Source: Cardiobacteriaceae bacterium (lineage in GTDB: Bacteria > Pseudomonadota > Gammaproteobacteria > Cardiobacteriales > Cardiobacteriaceae). From it: a DNA stretch of 48,500 bases. Position 1 is the first letter of the stretch, and each line of letters begins with the position of its first letter. The notes under the pieces are model-generated. The model was not told where the DNA came from. It was given only the letters and a program-made list of their open reading frames with translations, and made no database searches. Shown piece after piece: positions 38,025 to 46,932 of the stretch. The stretch lies in contig JAUNEA010000004.1 in assembly GCA_030525785.1 (NCBI GenBank), forward strand, positions 133,359-181,858, written 5' to 3'. The position numbers and the translations under genes were made by a program.

Positions 38025-38815
38025 TGCAAGCTTATCACCATCTTCTGCGCCATATCCTTGAGCACGGCACCTTCAAAAATGACCGAACAGGCACAGGCAC
38101 TTACTCCACCTTCGGCTACCAAATGCGCTTTGATTTGAACGCTGGCTTCCCCCTACTCACCACCAAGAAAATCCATCTCAAATCTGTGATTCATGAGCTA
38201 CTCTGGTTTTTAAAAGGGGAAACCAATATCGCCTATTTGAAAGAACATGGCGTTTCTATCTGGGACGAATGGGCTGATGAAAATGGCGATTTAGGCTCCG
38301 TTTACGGCAAACAATGGCGCTCATGGCAAGGTGCTGATGGGCAAGTCTTTGACCAAATCCAAAGCGCTTTGCACACTTTACGCACCAATCCTGACAGTCG
38401 GCGGATTGTGGTTTCAGCATGGAATGTGGGCGAGTTAGAACAGATGGCATTGCAGCCATGCCATGCTTTGTTTCAATTCTATGTGGCTGATAGCAAACTC
38501 TCATGCCAGCTGTATCAGCGTTCTGCTGATGTATTCTTAGGGGTTCCGTTTAATATCGCCAGCTACGCGCTCTTAACCATGATGATGGCGCAACAAAGCG
38601 CTTTGGATTTGGGAGAGTTCATCTGGACAGGTGGCGATGTTCATCTCTACCAAAACCACCTTGAGCAAGCCAAAGAACAACTCTCCCGAAAACCCTACCC
38701 TCTTCCCCATATGCATATTCGCCATGCTCCCAGCATCAACGATTATGTTTATGATGATTTCACCCTAACCAACTATCAACATCACCCCGCCATCAAAGCT
38801 CCTGTGGCGGTATAA
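38024..38815 (+). CDS. thyA: Thymidylate synthase
   Basis: ThyA makes dTMP from dUMP with methylene-tetrahydrofolate. The 263-residue product (E. coli 264) has the N-terminal [19 protein letters not shown], the catalytic cysteine in [12 protein letters not shown], the following [19 protein letters not shown] block and [14 protein letters not shown] serves the ATG at 38024, coupled to lgt as in many proteobacteria. Palindromes encode IQSALH and QQSALDLG. Confidence 0.98.
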   Translation: MQAYHHLLRHILEHGTFKNDRTGTGTYSTFGYQMRFDLNAGFPLLTTKKIHLKSVIHELLWFLKGETNIAYLKEHGVSIWDEWADENGDLGSVYGKQWRSWQGADGQVFDQIQSALHTLRTNPDSRRIVVSAWNVGELEQMALQPCHALFQFYVADSKLSCQLYQRSADVFLGVPFNIASYALLTMMMAQQSALDLGEFIWTGGDVHLYQNHLEQAKEQLSRKPYPLPHMHIRHAPSINDYVYDDFTLTNYQHHPAIKAPVAV

Positions 38816-38817
38816 AG

Positions 38818-38835
38818 TAAGGAGAAAGCGCTTTG
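38818..38835 (+). promoter_or_regulatory. Translation start of mrcB built from Shine-Dalgarno, palindrome and TTG
   Basis: TAAGGAG (38818-38824) is followed directly by the palindrome AAAGCGCTTT (38825-38834), whose last two T plus the next G form the TTG start codon at 38833. The palindrome thus supplies the exact eight-base spacing and most of the start codon. Confidence 0.8.
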
Positions 38836-41202
38836 TTACGGATTTTTCGCAATGTGTTTTATTTGGTATGTGGACTGGGATTCTTGCTCTTGGTCGCTAC
38901 TTATATGTACGGTCGTAAGCTTGAGCATGACTATCAACTCAGCGATAGTACTTTAACGGGCGCATTGTGGGAAATGCCCGCCAAAGTTTATGCTCGCCCT
39001 TTGGAGCTTTATGTAGGGAAAGCATTGAGCGTAGAGGATTTAGAGTTTGAATTGAAATTGTTGGGGTTTGATAAAGTCTCTGACCCTATTATTCCTAAAA
39101 CCTACAGCCGTCAAAAACAGCAAATTATCTATTATGCTGAGTCATTCGATTTTGGCGGTGGAGAGAATAGCCCCGCACGGCGCATGGAAATCAATTTTAG
39201 CGAAGGGAAAATTAGCGAAATCATTAATTTAACTGATTTCAATCAACCCTCCTTTGAACGGCTCAATCCCTTACAAATTGCCACCATCTACCCTAAGCAT
39301 CTACAAGATCGCTTACTGGTAAAGTTAGATGAAGTGCCGCCTTTATTAATCGATACGCTCATTAACCTCGAAGATAAGCGCTTTTGGACGCATATCGGCT
39401 TTGATCTCAAAGGCATTGCACGAGCGTTCTACATCAGCTTCATCAGCAAGTCAGGTTCCCAACAAGGCGCTTCAACTCTCACGCAACAGTTCGTCAAAAA
39501 TCACTACCTAACCAATGAACGAACCGTTACACGCAAAATCAAAGAAATCTTGATGGCCATTATCCTCGAAGCCCACAATGATAAAGCCCACATTCTCGAA
39601 GGCTATCTCAATGAAATTTACTTAGGGCAAGATGGCAAACATGCTATTCATGGCTTTGGCTTAGCCAGCCTTTATTATTTTGATAAAAAACTCTCCGAAC
39701 TCAATTTACATGAAATTGCCTTATTGGTAGCTTTGGTGCGTGAACCTGGCAATGCTGACCCACATAGAAATCCTGATTATGCTCTCTCGCGACGCAACTT
39801 TATTCTCGAGCAAATGGCAAACAATGCGCTTATCAGCGAAGAGTTAGCCAATCTTGCTAAAACGCTGCCTCTTGACGTATTGCCCAAAGGCGCTACCAGC
39901 AAGCGAACACTCTATCCTGCATTTATGGATTTGGTACAACAACAACTCAACCAACATTACTCACGAGAAGATTTAACCAATGAAGGTTTGAATATTTTTA
40001 CTACCCTCAATCCCACCATACAACACAAAATGCAACAAGAACTCAACAATGAAATCAAAGGGTTAGAGGGAAGAAGAACAGGTTTCTTACAAGGAGCTGC
40101 CGTGTTGGTGGATATTACATCGGGAGATGTGGTGTCGGTGATTGGTGGTCGAGATGCTGAGAAAGAGGAAATTCATGGCTTCAACCGCGCCCTATCTGCT
40201 CAACGTCAAGCAGGCTCTGTCATTAAGCCTTTCATCTACCTAAGCGCTTTGGCACACCCCACCCTTCGTTACACCACAGCATCACGCCTAAACAACAGCC
40301 CTCTGAATTATCAAGGCTGGAAACCTAAAAATGCTTATAAATCCGCACCTGCTGAGGTTAATTTCCGCGACTCCCTGATTAAATCGTACAACATCCCTAC
40401 GGCTCGCATTGCCATTGATTTGGGTATGGAAACCATCATTCGAGACCTCGAAAGTGTCGGCGCACGAAAAGGTTTACCACCCTACCCTTCTTTATCACTT
40501 GGCGCCATCGGCATGACCCCTTTCGAAATCGCACAAATTTACGAAACCCTTGCCAACAAAGGCGAGTTCACTCCTCTACGCTCGATTCTCAAAATCACCA
40601 CGCCCAGCGGAGAAACGCTACCGCCACATGACCAAGAACGCCATCAAGCCATTGATACAGGCTTGCATTATCTCGTTACCACCATCATGCAAGATATTCC
40701 CAAACATGGAACCGCCAAAAACATGAGCAAAGGCATGAAAAAGTTTAACCCAGCAGGCAAAACAGGCACTACCGATAACAACCGAGATGCTTGGTTTGCA
40801 GGCTTCACGGGCAATTTCTTGAATGTGGTTTGGGTAGGCAATGATGAAAACCAGCCCACAGGCTTATCAGGAGGTAACAGTGCGTTACGCGTGTGGGACG
40901 CGATGATGCTAAAACTGCCTCAAGAACCCCTCGAGCTTGAAGTCCCTGCCAATATCGAATTCTTCAATATTGATTTAAGCTCAGGGCTATTGGCTGGGCA
41001 ATATTGTTCAGGAATACGTTTACCTTTTTTAATCGGCACGGAGCCTTTCCAAGTCAAAACCTGTGAGCCACCTGAGGAAGTCTACGAAGAATTCTACTTC
41101 CTCAACAGCACCTCACCTACGAGACAAGAAGGCTCATTTAATGCTCGCCCCACCGAAGGAACACAAACCCCTATCCTTCAAAGCATTCAGATAGGAAACT
41201 AA
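38833..41202 (+). CDS. mrcB: Bifunctional penicillin-binding protein 1B
   Basis: PBP1B polymerises and crosslinks peptidoglycan. The 789-residue product (E. coli 844) has one membrane anchor (residues about 5-27), a UB2H-like region (about 45-130), the GT51 glycosyltransferase with the catalytic Glu in NLEDKRFWTH near residue 181 and QGASTLTQQFVKN, and the transpeptidase with Ser462 and Lys465 (GSVIK), the SYN motif in KSYNIPT and KTG from Lys643. A TTG start is needed because the next in-frame ATG (residue about 26) would remove the anchor. It has no full palindrome after its start. Confidence 0.96.
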   Translation: MLRIFRNVFYLVCGLGFLLLVATYMYGRKLEHDYQLSDSTLTGALWEMPAKVYARPLELYVGKALSVEDLEFELKLLGFDKVSDPIIPKTYSRQKQQIIYYAESFDFGGGENSPARRMEINFSEGKISEIINLTDFNQPSFERLNPLQIATIYPKHLQDRLLVKLDEVPPLLIDTLINLEDKRFWTHIGFDLKGIARAFYISFISKSGSQQGASTLTQQFVKNHYLTNERTVTRKIKEILMAIILEAHNDKAHILEGYLNEIYLGQDGKHAIHGFGLASLYYFDKKLSELNLHEIALLVALVREPGNADPHRNPDYALSRRNFILEQMANNALISEELANLAKTLPLDVLPKGATSKRTLYPAFMDLVQQQLNQHYSREDLTNEGLNIFTTLNPTIQHKMQQELNNEIKGLEGRRTGFLQGAAVLVDITSGDVVSVIGGRDAEKEEIHGFNRALSAQRQAGSVIKPFIYLSALAHPTLRYTTASRLNNSPLNYQGWKPKNAYKSAPAEVNFRDSLIKSYNIPTARIAIDLGMETIIRDLESVGARKGLPPYPSLSLGAIGMTPFEIAQIYETLANKGEFTPLRSILKITTPSGETLPPHDQERHQAIDTGLHYLVTTIMQDIPKHGTAKNMSKGMKKFNPAGKTGTTDNNRDAWFAGFTGNFLNVVWVGNDENQPTGLSGGNSALRVWDAMMLKLPQEPLELEVPANIEFFNIDLSSGLLAGQYCSGIRLPFLIGTEPFQVKTCEPPEEVYEEFYFLNSTSPTRQEGSFNARPTEGTQTPILQSIQIGN

Positions 41203-41272
41203 CTTCATCCTCCACAATGCCCCAAGCGCTTTGTGCGATTATCCCTCTATACTTGAACGACAAGGAACTTTT

Positions 41273-42289
41273 ATGAAAACAGTACACCTTCCTCCTTCAC
41301 GGCTTTCAACCTCATGGCTTTCATGGGCGGCAGTATTGATGTTAAGTGGCTGTATGTATGGTCCAACAGCAGCTCCTGTCATCAATCAAAATCAATATTT
41401 AAACCAACCCAATACCACTCCCCAGTATCCACCTGCTTCACAAGTATTACCTCCTGCGCCCAGTACACCAACCTATTCAGCGCCTCAAGCTTCTGTGCCA
41501 GCAGCTCCGAAAGTGGTTCCCAAAGCAAACCCAACTGTTACCAATAAGCCTACAGTTGCTGCGAATACACCACCTTCTGCAAGCGATACCCCAAAATACG
41601 ATACCTCAGCTAACCAAAGCGCTTCGCCTACTCATGTGCCAGCTCCTCCGCGCATTTCAGACCAACCCAAATATACCACCACGCCCAGCACCCCAACGCC
41701 ACCCTCTGCAAGCGATACCCCCAAATACGATAACGCTCGCTCGTCAGACGGCTGGGCAGTTTCTCCTAATGTCAGCAATACCGTAACACGCCAAGAAAAC
41801 AATGTTGTGCCACCGCCTGTGAAAGTAAGCAAAGTCAGCGAGAATAATCCTGCGCCTGTGGTAAGCGATGAGCCAAAAGTTGAACCAGCAGAACCCAAAA
41901 CCCAGCCTGCTCCCAAAGAAGAACCCACGCAAGTTGCCAGCAACCAAACGCCTGAACGCCCACAAAGCAGTGGTTCTGCGGTTTCTGATTTACTCTCCAA
42001 AGCCTCAAGCGCTTTGGGCAAAGGGGATTTGAATGCGGCTGCCTCTCATCTTGAAGCTGCGCAACGTATTGACAGCAAAAACCCCAAAATTCTGTACGAT
42101 ATCGCCAACATTCGTTACCATCAAAAACGTTACCGTGAAGCAGAAACCTATGCAGGTCGTGCCGCTAATTTAGGTGGGGAAAACAGTATGAGTAAAAAAT
42201 CGTGGCAGTTAATTTCTAATGCGCGTAAAGCATTAGGCGATAATCAAGGCGCCGTTCAGGCGGCAGAACGCGCTGCTCGATTTAATTAA
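41273..42289 (+). CDS. TPR lipoprotein, likely LpoP-type activator of PBP1B
   Basis: The 338-residue product has a signal peptide with lipobox MLSGC (Cys27), a long Pro/Ser/Thr/Ala linker (about 30-240) and a C-terminal tetratricopeptide domain (about 245-338; SSALGKGDLNAAASHLEAAQ, DIANIRYHQKRYREAETYA). This architecture and its place directly after mrcB match LpoP of Pseudomonas aeruginosa, the outer-membrane activator of PBP1b; this identification is an inference. I chose ATG 41273, which follows AAGGAA. The linker contains four SDxPK units, two of them nearly identical. Confidence 0.8.
   Translation: MKTVHLPPSRLSTSWLSWAAVLMLSGCMYGPTAAPVINQNQYLNQPNTTPQYPPASQVLPPAPSTPTYSAPQASVPAAPKVVPKANPTVTNKPTVAANTPPSASDTPKYDTSANQSASPTHVPAPPRISDQPKYTTTPSTPTPPSASDTPKYDNARSSDGWAVSPNVSNTVTRQENNVVPPPVKVSKVSENNPAPVVSDEPKVEPAEPKTQPAPKEEPTQVASNQTPERPQSSGSAVSDLLSKASSALGKGDLNAAASHLEAAQRIDSKNPKILYDIANIRYHQKRYREAETYAGRAANLGGENSMSKKSWQLISNARKALGDNQGAVQAAERAARFN
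41570..41732 (+). repeat. In-frame linker repeats of the TPR lipoprotein
   Basis: Two segments of about 34 bases, at 41570-41603 and 41699-41732, are nearly identical and 129 bases (43 codons) apart; both encode PPSASDTPKYD. Related SDQPKYT and SDEPKVE units lie between and after them. Recombination between them would change linker length in frame. Confidence 0.8.
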
Positions 42290-42297
42290 CCATCGTC

Positions 42298-42332
42298 CAA
42301 AGCGCTTTGGCATTTATTGACAAAGCGCTTTG
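42298..42332. repeat. Palindrome doublet between the TPR lipoprotein gene and yoaA
   Basis: Copies at 42299 and 42322 are 23 bases apart and can pair as a 12-bp stem just after the lipoprotein stop. No T-run follows on the plus strand. Confidence 0.85.
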
Positions 42333-42361
42333 TGGTTCTAAGAAAAATAGAAGAGAGTTTC

Positions 42362-44368
42362 ATGGAAAAGTGGTTCAGCCAAAATGGTCTTTTGTCCCAG
42401 CATTTAGAGGGTTATCAGCCTCGCCCAGCCCAAGAAACCCTCACCCATGCCATTGAGAATGCCATTGAAAAAAAGCAAACGCTCATTGCTGAAGCAGGCA
42501 CAGGCACAGGCAAAACGTTTGCCTACCTGCTTCCAGCTTTTACCAACTCCCCCAAAACCCTCATCTCCACCGCCACCAAAACCCTGCAAGAGCAAATCTT
42601 CACCCGAGATTTACCCTTCATCAAAAAAGCGCTTCGTTCGCCGAAAACAGTGGCTTTGCTGAAAGGTCGTAACAGTTATTTATGCAATCAACGCTATGAA
42701 ACCTATCTCAGCGAAATGCCACTCACCCCAGAAGAACAACGTTTTCGCAAAGCTATTGAAGCATTCGCAGACAAAACCCTTGATGGCGATTTGGCGATGT
42801 TGCAAGGCGTGCCTGAAGATTCGCCACTTTTCTCCGCTATCACCAGCACGCGCGATAATTGCTTAGGGCGCGATTGTCCCTTGTATGAAGAATGCTACCT
42901 CCAACAAGCTCGCCAACGCGCCAAAGAAGCCGATATTGTGGTGGTCAATCATCATCTACTGATGGCAGATTTGGCATTGAAACAACGTGGTTTTGCCGAT
43001 ATTTTGCCTGATGTGGGCTTGTTCATCATTGATGAGGCGCACCATCTGCCCGATATTGCCACCCAATTTCTCGGCAAGCAATTCTCTCACCGCCAACTGC
43101 ATCATTTTTGCCAAGACTTAGACGAAGCCTTGATAGAAGATGCACCTGATGCCTTAGACACACGCCAACGCCACAAAGCGCTTTGGGAACAAAGCCAGAA
43201 AATCCTCACCCATTTCCCTAGTCGTTTGGAGCAAGAGCAAAACCGTTTGGATTGGGAAACTTTGTTGCCACAAAGCGCTTTGTGGCAAGATGTTCTCGAG
43301 CTTTACCAGCAAATGCTTGCGCTCCATCAAAGCCTAAGATTACACACCGAACGCAGCCGAACCCTCGCCCATCTCAGTGAACGGCTCATCGAAATCCTCA
43401 TCACGCTTTATGGCTTTTTACCCCCTGAACTCGCACAACCCACAGACTTCGAAATCCCAGAAACCGATGACGATGAAGCCACAACAAAGCGCTTTGAGTC
43501 TGCCTCGTTATTACGCGAAGATTGGGCGCTATGGTTTGAAGTGAGTAAGCAGAATTACGCCTTTTGCGCCGCTCCCATTCGGGTGGCTCATAGCCTTTCG
43601 CCGTGGATTAATCGCGAGGAATCGGTGTGGTGTTTCTTATCAGCAACCCTTGCCGTGAATCACAGTTTTCAACACTATGCCCACACGCTCGGCATTCATG
43701 ATTACCAATCGCTCCAGCTCGATAGCCCCTTTAATTACAAACACCAAGCGCTTTTGTATCACCCCGAGCATCTGCCAGACCCCAAAGCCAAAGATTACAC
43801 CGAAGCCTTGATGCAGGCTGTTTTGCCTGTGTTGGAATTAACACAAGGTCGCGCCCTATTATTGTTCACCAGTTACCGCGCCTTGAATGAGGCTGCCGAA
43901 ATCCTCAAGTCTTCCCCTTTTACGCTGCTTATTCAAGGCTCACAAAGCAAATCAAAACTCTTGGAAACCTTCAAAAAAACCCCCAAAGCGCTTTTACTCG
44001 CAACCGCAAGCTTTTGGGAAGGCGTGGATATTCGTGGGGAGGCTTTGGTGTGTGTGGTCATTGATAAACTGCCCTTCACTACCCCTAATGACCCTCTCAC
44101 TCAAGCTCGTCATCAAGAACTCGAAAAACAAGGCTTATCGCCCTTTATCCATGATACCCTACCCAAAGCCATCATCAGCTTGAAGCAAGGTGTTGGGCGT
44201 TTGATTCGAGACCAGCACGACTATGGCGTGTTGATTTTAGGCGACCCTCGCTTGTTGCAAAAATCCTATGGTCAAACCTTTTTAAACAGCCTACCACCGA
44301 TGGTGCGAACCCAAAAATTTGAACTGGTTCAACGTTTTTTCAACTATCATCAATCCCCAAAATCATGA
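42362..44368 (+). CDS. yoaA: DinG/YoaA-type ATP-dependent DNA helicase
   Basis: YoaA is a superfamily 2 helicase of the XPD/DinG kind, linked to DNA repair. The 668-residue product (E. coli 636) has Walker A AEAGTGTGKTFAYL near residue 42, motif Ia STATKTLQEQ, the iron-sulfur cysteines (SYLCNQRY, then NCLGRDCPLYEECY), the DEAH box IIDEAHHLPD and the C-terminal motif VI LKQGVGRLIRD. I chose ATG 42362, which follows AGAGAG; an upstream in-frame ATG at 42317 is derived from a palindrome copy. The stop overlaps tsaB by four bases. Confidence 0.95.
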   Translation: MEKWFSQNGLLSQHLEGYQPRPAQETLTHAIENAIEKKQTLIAEAGTGTGKTFAYLLPAFTNSPKTLISTATKTLQEQIFTRDLPFIKKALRSPKTVALLKGRNSYLCNQRYETYLSEMPLTPEEQRFRKAIEAFADKTLDGDLAMLQGVPEDSPLFSAITSTRDNCLGRDCPLYEECYLQQARQRAKEADIVVVNHHLLMADLALKQRGFADILPDVGLFIIDEAHHLPDIATQFLGKQFSHRQLHHFCQDLDEALIEDAPDALDTRQRHKALWEQSQKILTHFPSRLEQEQNRLDWETLLPQSALWQDVLELYQQMLALHQSLRLHTERSRTLAHLSERLIEILITLYGFLPPELAQPTDFEIPETDDDEATTKRFESASLLREDWALWFEVSKQNYAFCAAPIRVAHSLSPWINREESVWCFLSATLAVNHSFQHYAHTLGIHDYQSLQLDSPFNYKHQALLYHPEHLPDPKAKDYTEALMQAVLPVLELTQGRALLLFTSYRALNEAAEILKSSPFTLLIQGSQSKSKLLETFKKTPKALLLATASFWEGVDIRGEALVCVVIDKLPFTTPNDPLTQARHQELEKQGLSPFIHDTLPKAIISLKQGVGRLIRDQHDYGVLILGDPRLLQKSYGQTFLNSLPPMVRTQKFELVQRFFNYHQSPKS

Positions 44369-45036
44369 ATCATCTGCTTGCCATTGACACCTCAACCCCT
44401 GCTTGCTCGGTTGCCCTACTTTCCAACACAAAGCGCTTTGAAGCGTTTGAAACCAAAGCCTCCAAGCACACCGAAATCCTCTTGCCCATGATAGAAAGCT
44501 TACTCCAACAAGCCCATCTGAAACCCCATGAGCTGGAAGGCATCATCATCAGCATTGGGCCTGGCGCATTTACAGGTTTGCGCGTTGGAGCATCGGTAGC
44601 GATGGGTTTGGCATATGGCGCAGGAGCCAAACTATTACCCATTTCCTCACTCGCTCTTCAAGCCCAAACCGCGATGCGCCTCACAGGTCAATCCTTTATC
44701 ATCAGCACCTTAGACGCTCGTATGGACGAAATTTACGCAGGCATTTACCAACACGGCAAAGCGCTTTCTCCTGATACACTGTTATCTCCTAAAGCGCTTT
44801 GGCAGCGTTGGCAAACAGACTATGCTGAGGCTTTAATAGTCGGCAGTGGATTGCATTATCCGCCTTTTAACCAAAGCGCTTTGCCTACCGATGCTGCCAC
44901 ACTTGTGCCTCAAGCCGTCGATGCCTTTGATTGGCTTCAACAAAACCCCACCGATGCCTTATGGCAAAGCCCAAGCAATGGCTTAATACTCAATTATTTA
45001 CGCAATGATGTGGTGGATAAACCCAAAATCTCATGA
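44365..45036 (+). CDS. tsaB: tRNA t6A biosynthesis protein TsaB
   Basis: TsaB works with TsaC, TsaD and TsaE to make t6A37 in ANN-reading tRNAs. The 223-residue product (E. coli 231) shows the ASKHA fold start LLAIDTSTPACSVALLS and the ISIGPGAFTGLRVG loop, with TLDARMDEIYAG later. Its ATG overlaps the yoaA stop (ATGA), an arrangement shared with other gammaproteobacteria. Five palindrome-type sites are in it (KRF at residue 24, KAL twice, QSALP), a high density even for this window. Confidence 0.95.
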   Translation: MNHLLAIDTSTPACSVALLSNTKRFEAFETKASKHTEILLPMIESLLQQAHLKPHELEGIIISIGPGAFTGLRVGASVAMGLAYGAGAKLLPISSLALQAQTAMRLTGQSFIISTLDARMDEIYAGIYQHGKALSPDTLLSPKALWQRWQTDYAEALIVGSGLHYPPFNQSALPTDAATLVPQAVDAFDWLQQNPTDALWQSPSNGLILNYLRNDVVDKPKIS

Positions 45037-45043
45037 GGCAACG

Positions 45044-45466
45044 ATGACCACGCAAACCTTCACCACCTCACTTTCTGTTCGCATTGGCGATATTAATTAC
45101 GGGCAACATCTGGGGCATGACCGTTTGGTGACACTTTTACATCAAGCGCGTTTGGATTTTCTGCATCATCTTGGTGGCAGTGAATTATCCATTGGCGAAG
45201 GCGTGGGCTTGATTATGCGCCGTTTAGAAGTGGATTATCTGGGAGAAGGATTTTTAGGCGATGATTTGCAAATCACCATCACCGTTAGCCAAGCCAAATC
45301 GGCTCGATTTTCGCTTCTCTATCAGGTGACTTGTCAACAGCGCCCCATTGCCACAGCCAAAACAGAGATGGTGGCTTTTGATTACCAACTTCGCCGCGTG
45401 GCGCGTCTTCCTGTAGACTTTACCCATGCTCTTTCCCCTTATCTCTTGCCCCAAGAAAACCCATGA
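45044..45466 (+). CDS. Hotdog-fold acyl-CoA thioesterase family protein
   Basis: The 140-residue product resembles the 4HBT-type thioesterases (YbgC/FadM relatives). The N-terminal VRIGDINYGQHLGHDRLVTL has the Asp-x-Asn-x-x-Gly-His pattern of the active-site loop, followed by the central helix and beta strands. The substrate is unknown. I chose ATG 45044 after TGAGG; an upstream ATG at 45005 would overlap tsaB. The end overlaps the next gene by four bases, so it belongs to the yoaA-tsaB operon. Confidence 0.82.
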   Translation: MTTQTFTTSLSVRIGDINYGQHLGHDRLVTLLHQARLDFLHHLGGSELSIGEGVGLIMRRLEVDYLGEGFLGDDLQITITVSQAKSARFSLLYQVTCQQRPIATAKTEMVAFDYQLRRVARLPVDFTHALSPYLLPQENP

Positions 45467-46932
45467 AACCCATTCATCAACTGCCCCATTTGGTTCGCAA
45501 AGCGCTTATTCTGCTGATTGCTTTATTGTTGTTCGCGCTTTTGTTTTTGATGTTTCAATTTACGGAAGTGGTATTTAGCGTCTGGGGAAAACTGCGCGAG
45601 GTTTCGTGGTGGTTTGTGTTGGTATATTTAGGATTGGTGGCTGGCGTGAGTTATATGGGGATACGCTTGATGCTGCGCACTTGGCGTTCAGGGAAAATGC
45701 CCAAAGCCGTGCCACGCCTTGCCAGTTTGCAAGAGATTCAACAACAAATGCAAAGCGCGAAAGAACAAGGCTTGGATACGCTCGCGGTTGAACAAGAGTT
45801 GGCTCACTACCAAAGCACGCCCCCCAAACAACTCACCATCGCCTTTTTCGGCAAAATCAGCACAGGCAAAAGCGCTTTGATTCAAACACTCGTGCCAGAG
45901 GCGGAAGTGGATATTTCCATCATTGGCGGCTCAACCAGCAGCATCAGCCAATATCAGTATCAACTCGGCAATCTCGATTTGATACTCCTTGATATGCCTG
46001 GAACTCAGCAAGTTCACGCCGATACCGATCAAAACTCTGACACCCTCAAAGCCGCTCGCCGCGCCCACATCATCATCTATGTTTGCGACCAAGATTTAAC
46101 GCAAAGTGATATGGATAGCATTGGGCATTTGAATCAGCTGAACAAGCCGATGATGGTAGTTTTGAATAAAATCAGCCGCTACAACGCCCATGAGTTGCAA
46201 TTGTTGAAAACACGCATTCGCGATCGTTTACCAGCCTCAATTCCCTTCGCTACCAGCGATAGCTTATATGAACGCTCGGTGAAAGTGATTGACCAGCATG
46301 GGCAAGAGCAAAGCGCTTTGCGTGTAGCAGGGGGAGATGTACGCGAGATGTTGCAAGTGTTAAGCAAACAACTTCAACACCATGAACACCTTGCTGAGCA
46401 ACAACGCCAAGCCATCTTAGAACTTGCCAGCGAAACCCTAAACCTTGAATTGCGTGGTCAGCGTTACAAAAAAGGGCAAGCCTTAGTCAAAGCCTACACC
46501 CAAAAAGCTATCATCAGTGGTGTTGCAACACCTGCTCCTGGCATGGATTTGATTATTCAAGGCTATCTTGGCTTGACGCTCTTAAAAGAACTCTGCAAAC
46601 TCTATCACACGCCAAGTCGCGATATTGATTTACAACAACTCATTGACCAAGCCAACCACAAGCTCAAAAAGCATTTCACTCTTATTCTTGCGCTCGCTGG
46701 CAATGTCTGCAAGGCCTTTCCAGGCGTGGGAACTTTATTGGGCGGAGCCAGCCATGCCGTTGCTTATGGCTTGATTTTTGAGAGTTTGGGCAATGCGCTT
46801 TTAAAAACCCTAGACCAACAACAACCCCTCCATTCCACCTTGAATCATTTTGAATCAGAACTCAATCATGACCTCGAAAAACGCGCCAAACATATCCTCA
46901 AATACCTCCTCTCCTCAGGAAAACAAAGCTGA
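45463..46932 (+). CDS. Membrane-associated GTPase, DUF697-like (first of two)
   Basis: The 489-residue product has two N-terminal membrane segments (about 14-38 and 48-70), then a GTPase domain and a hydrophobic C-terminal domain (about 365-450). Visible motifs are the P-loop FFGKISTGKSAL (Lys136), the G3 motif DMPG and a G4 motif that reads NKIS rather than NKxD, so guanine recognition may be weakened. The C-terminal part (TPAPGMDLIIQGYLGL) resembles DUF697. The start overlaps the thioesterase stop by four bases. A palindrome (45869-45878) encodes part of the P-loop (KSAL). The function is unknown. Confidence 0.8.
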   Translation: MKPIHQLPHLVRKALILLIALLLFALLFLMFQFTEVVFSVWGKLREVSWWFVLVYLGLVAGVSYMGIRLMLRTWRSGKMPKAVPRLASLQEIQQQMQSAKEQGLDTLAVEQELAHYQSTPPKQLTIAFFGKISTGKSALIQTLVPEAEVDISIIGGSTSSISQYQYQLGNLDLILLDMPGTQQVHADTDQNSDTLKAARRAHIIIYVCDQDLTQSDMDSIGHLNQLNKPMMVVLNKISRYNAHELQLLKTRIRDRLPASIPFATSDSLYERSVKVIDQHGQEQSALRVAGGDVREMLQVLSKQLQHHEHLAEQQRQAILELASETLNLELRGQRYKKGQALVKAYTQKAIISGVATPAPGMDLIIQGYLGLTLLKELCKLYHTPSRDIDLQQLIDQANHKLKKHFTLILALAGNVCKAFPGVGTLLGGASHAVAYGLIFESLGNALLKTLDQQQPLHSTLNHFESELNHDLEKRAKHILKYLLSSGKQS

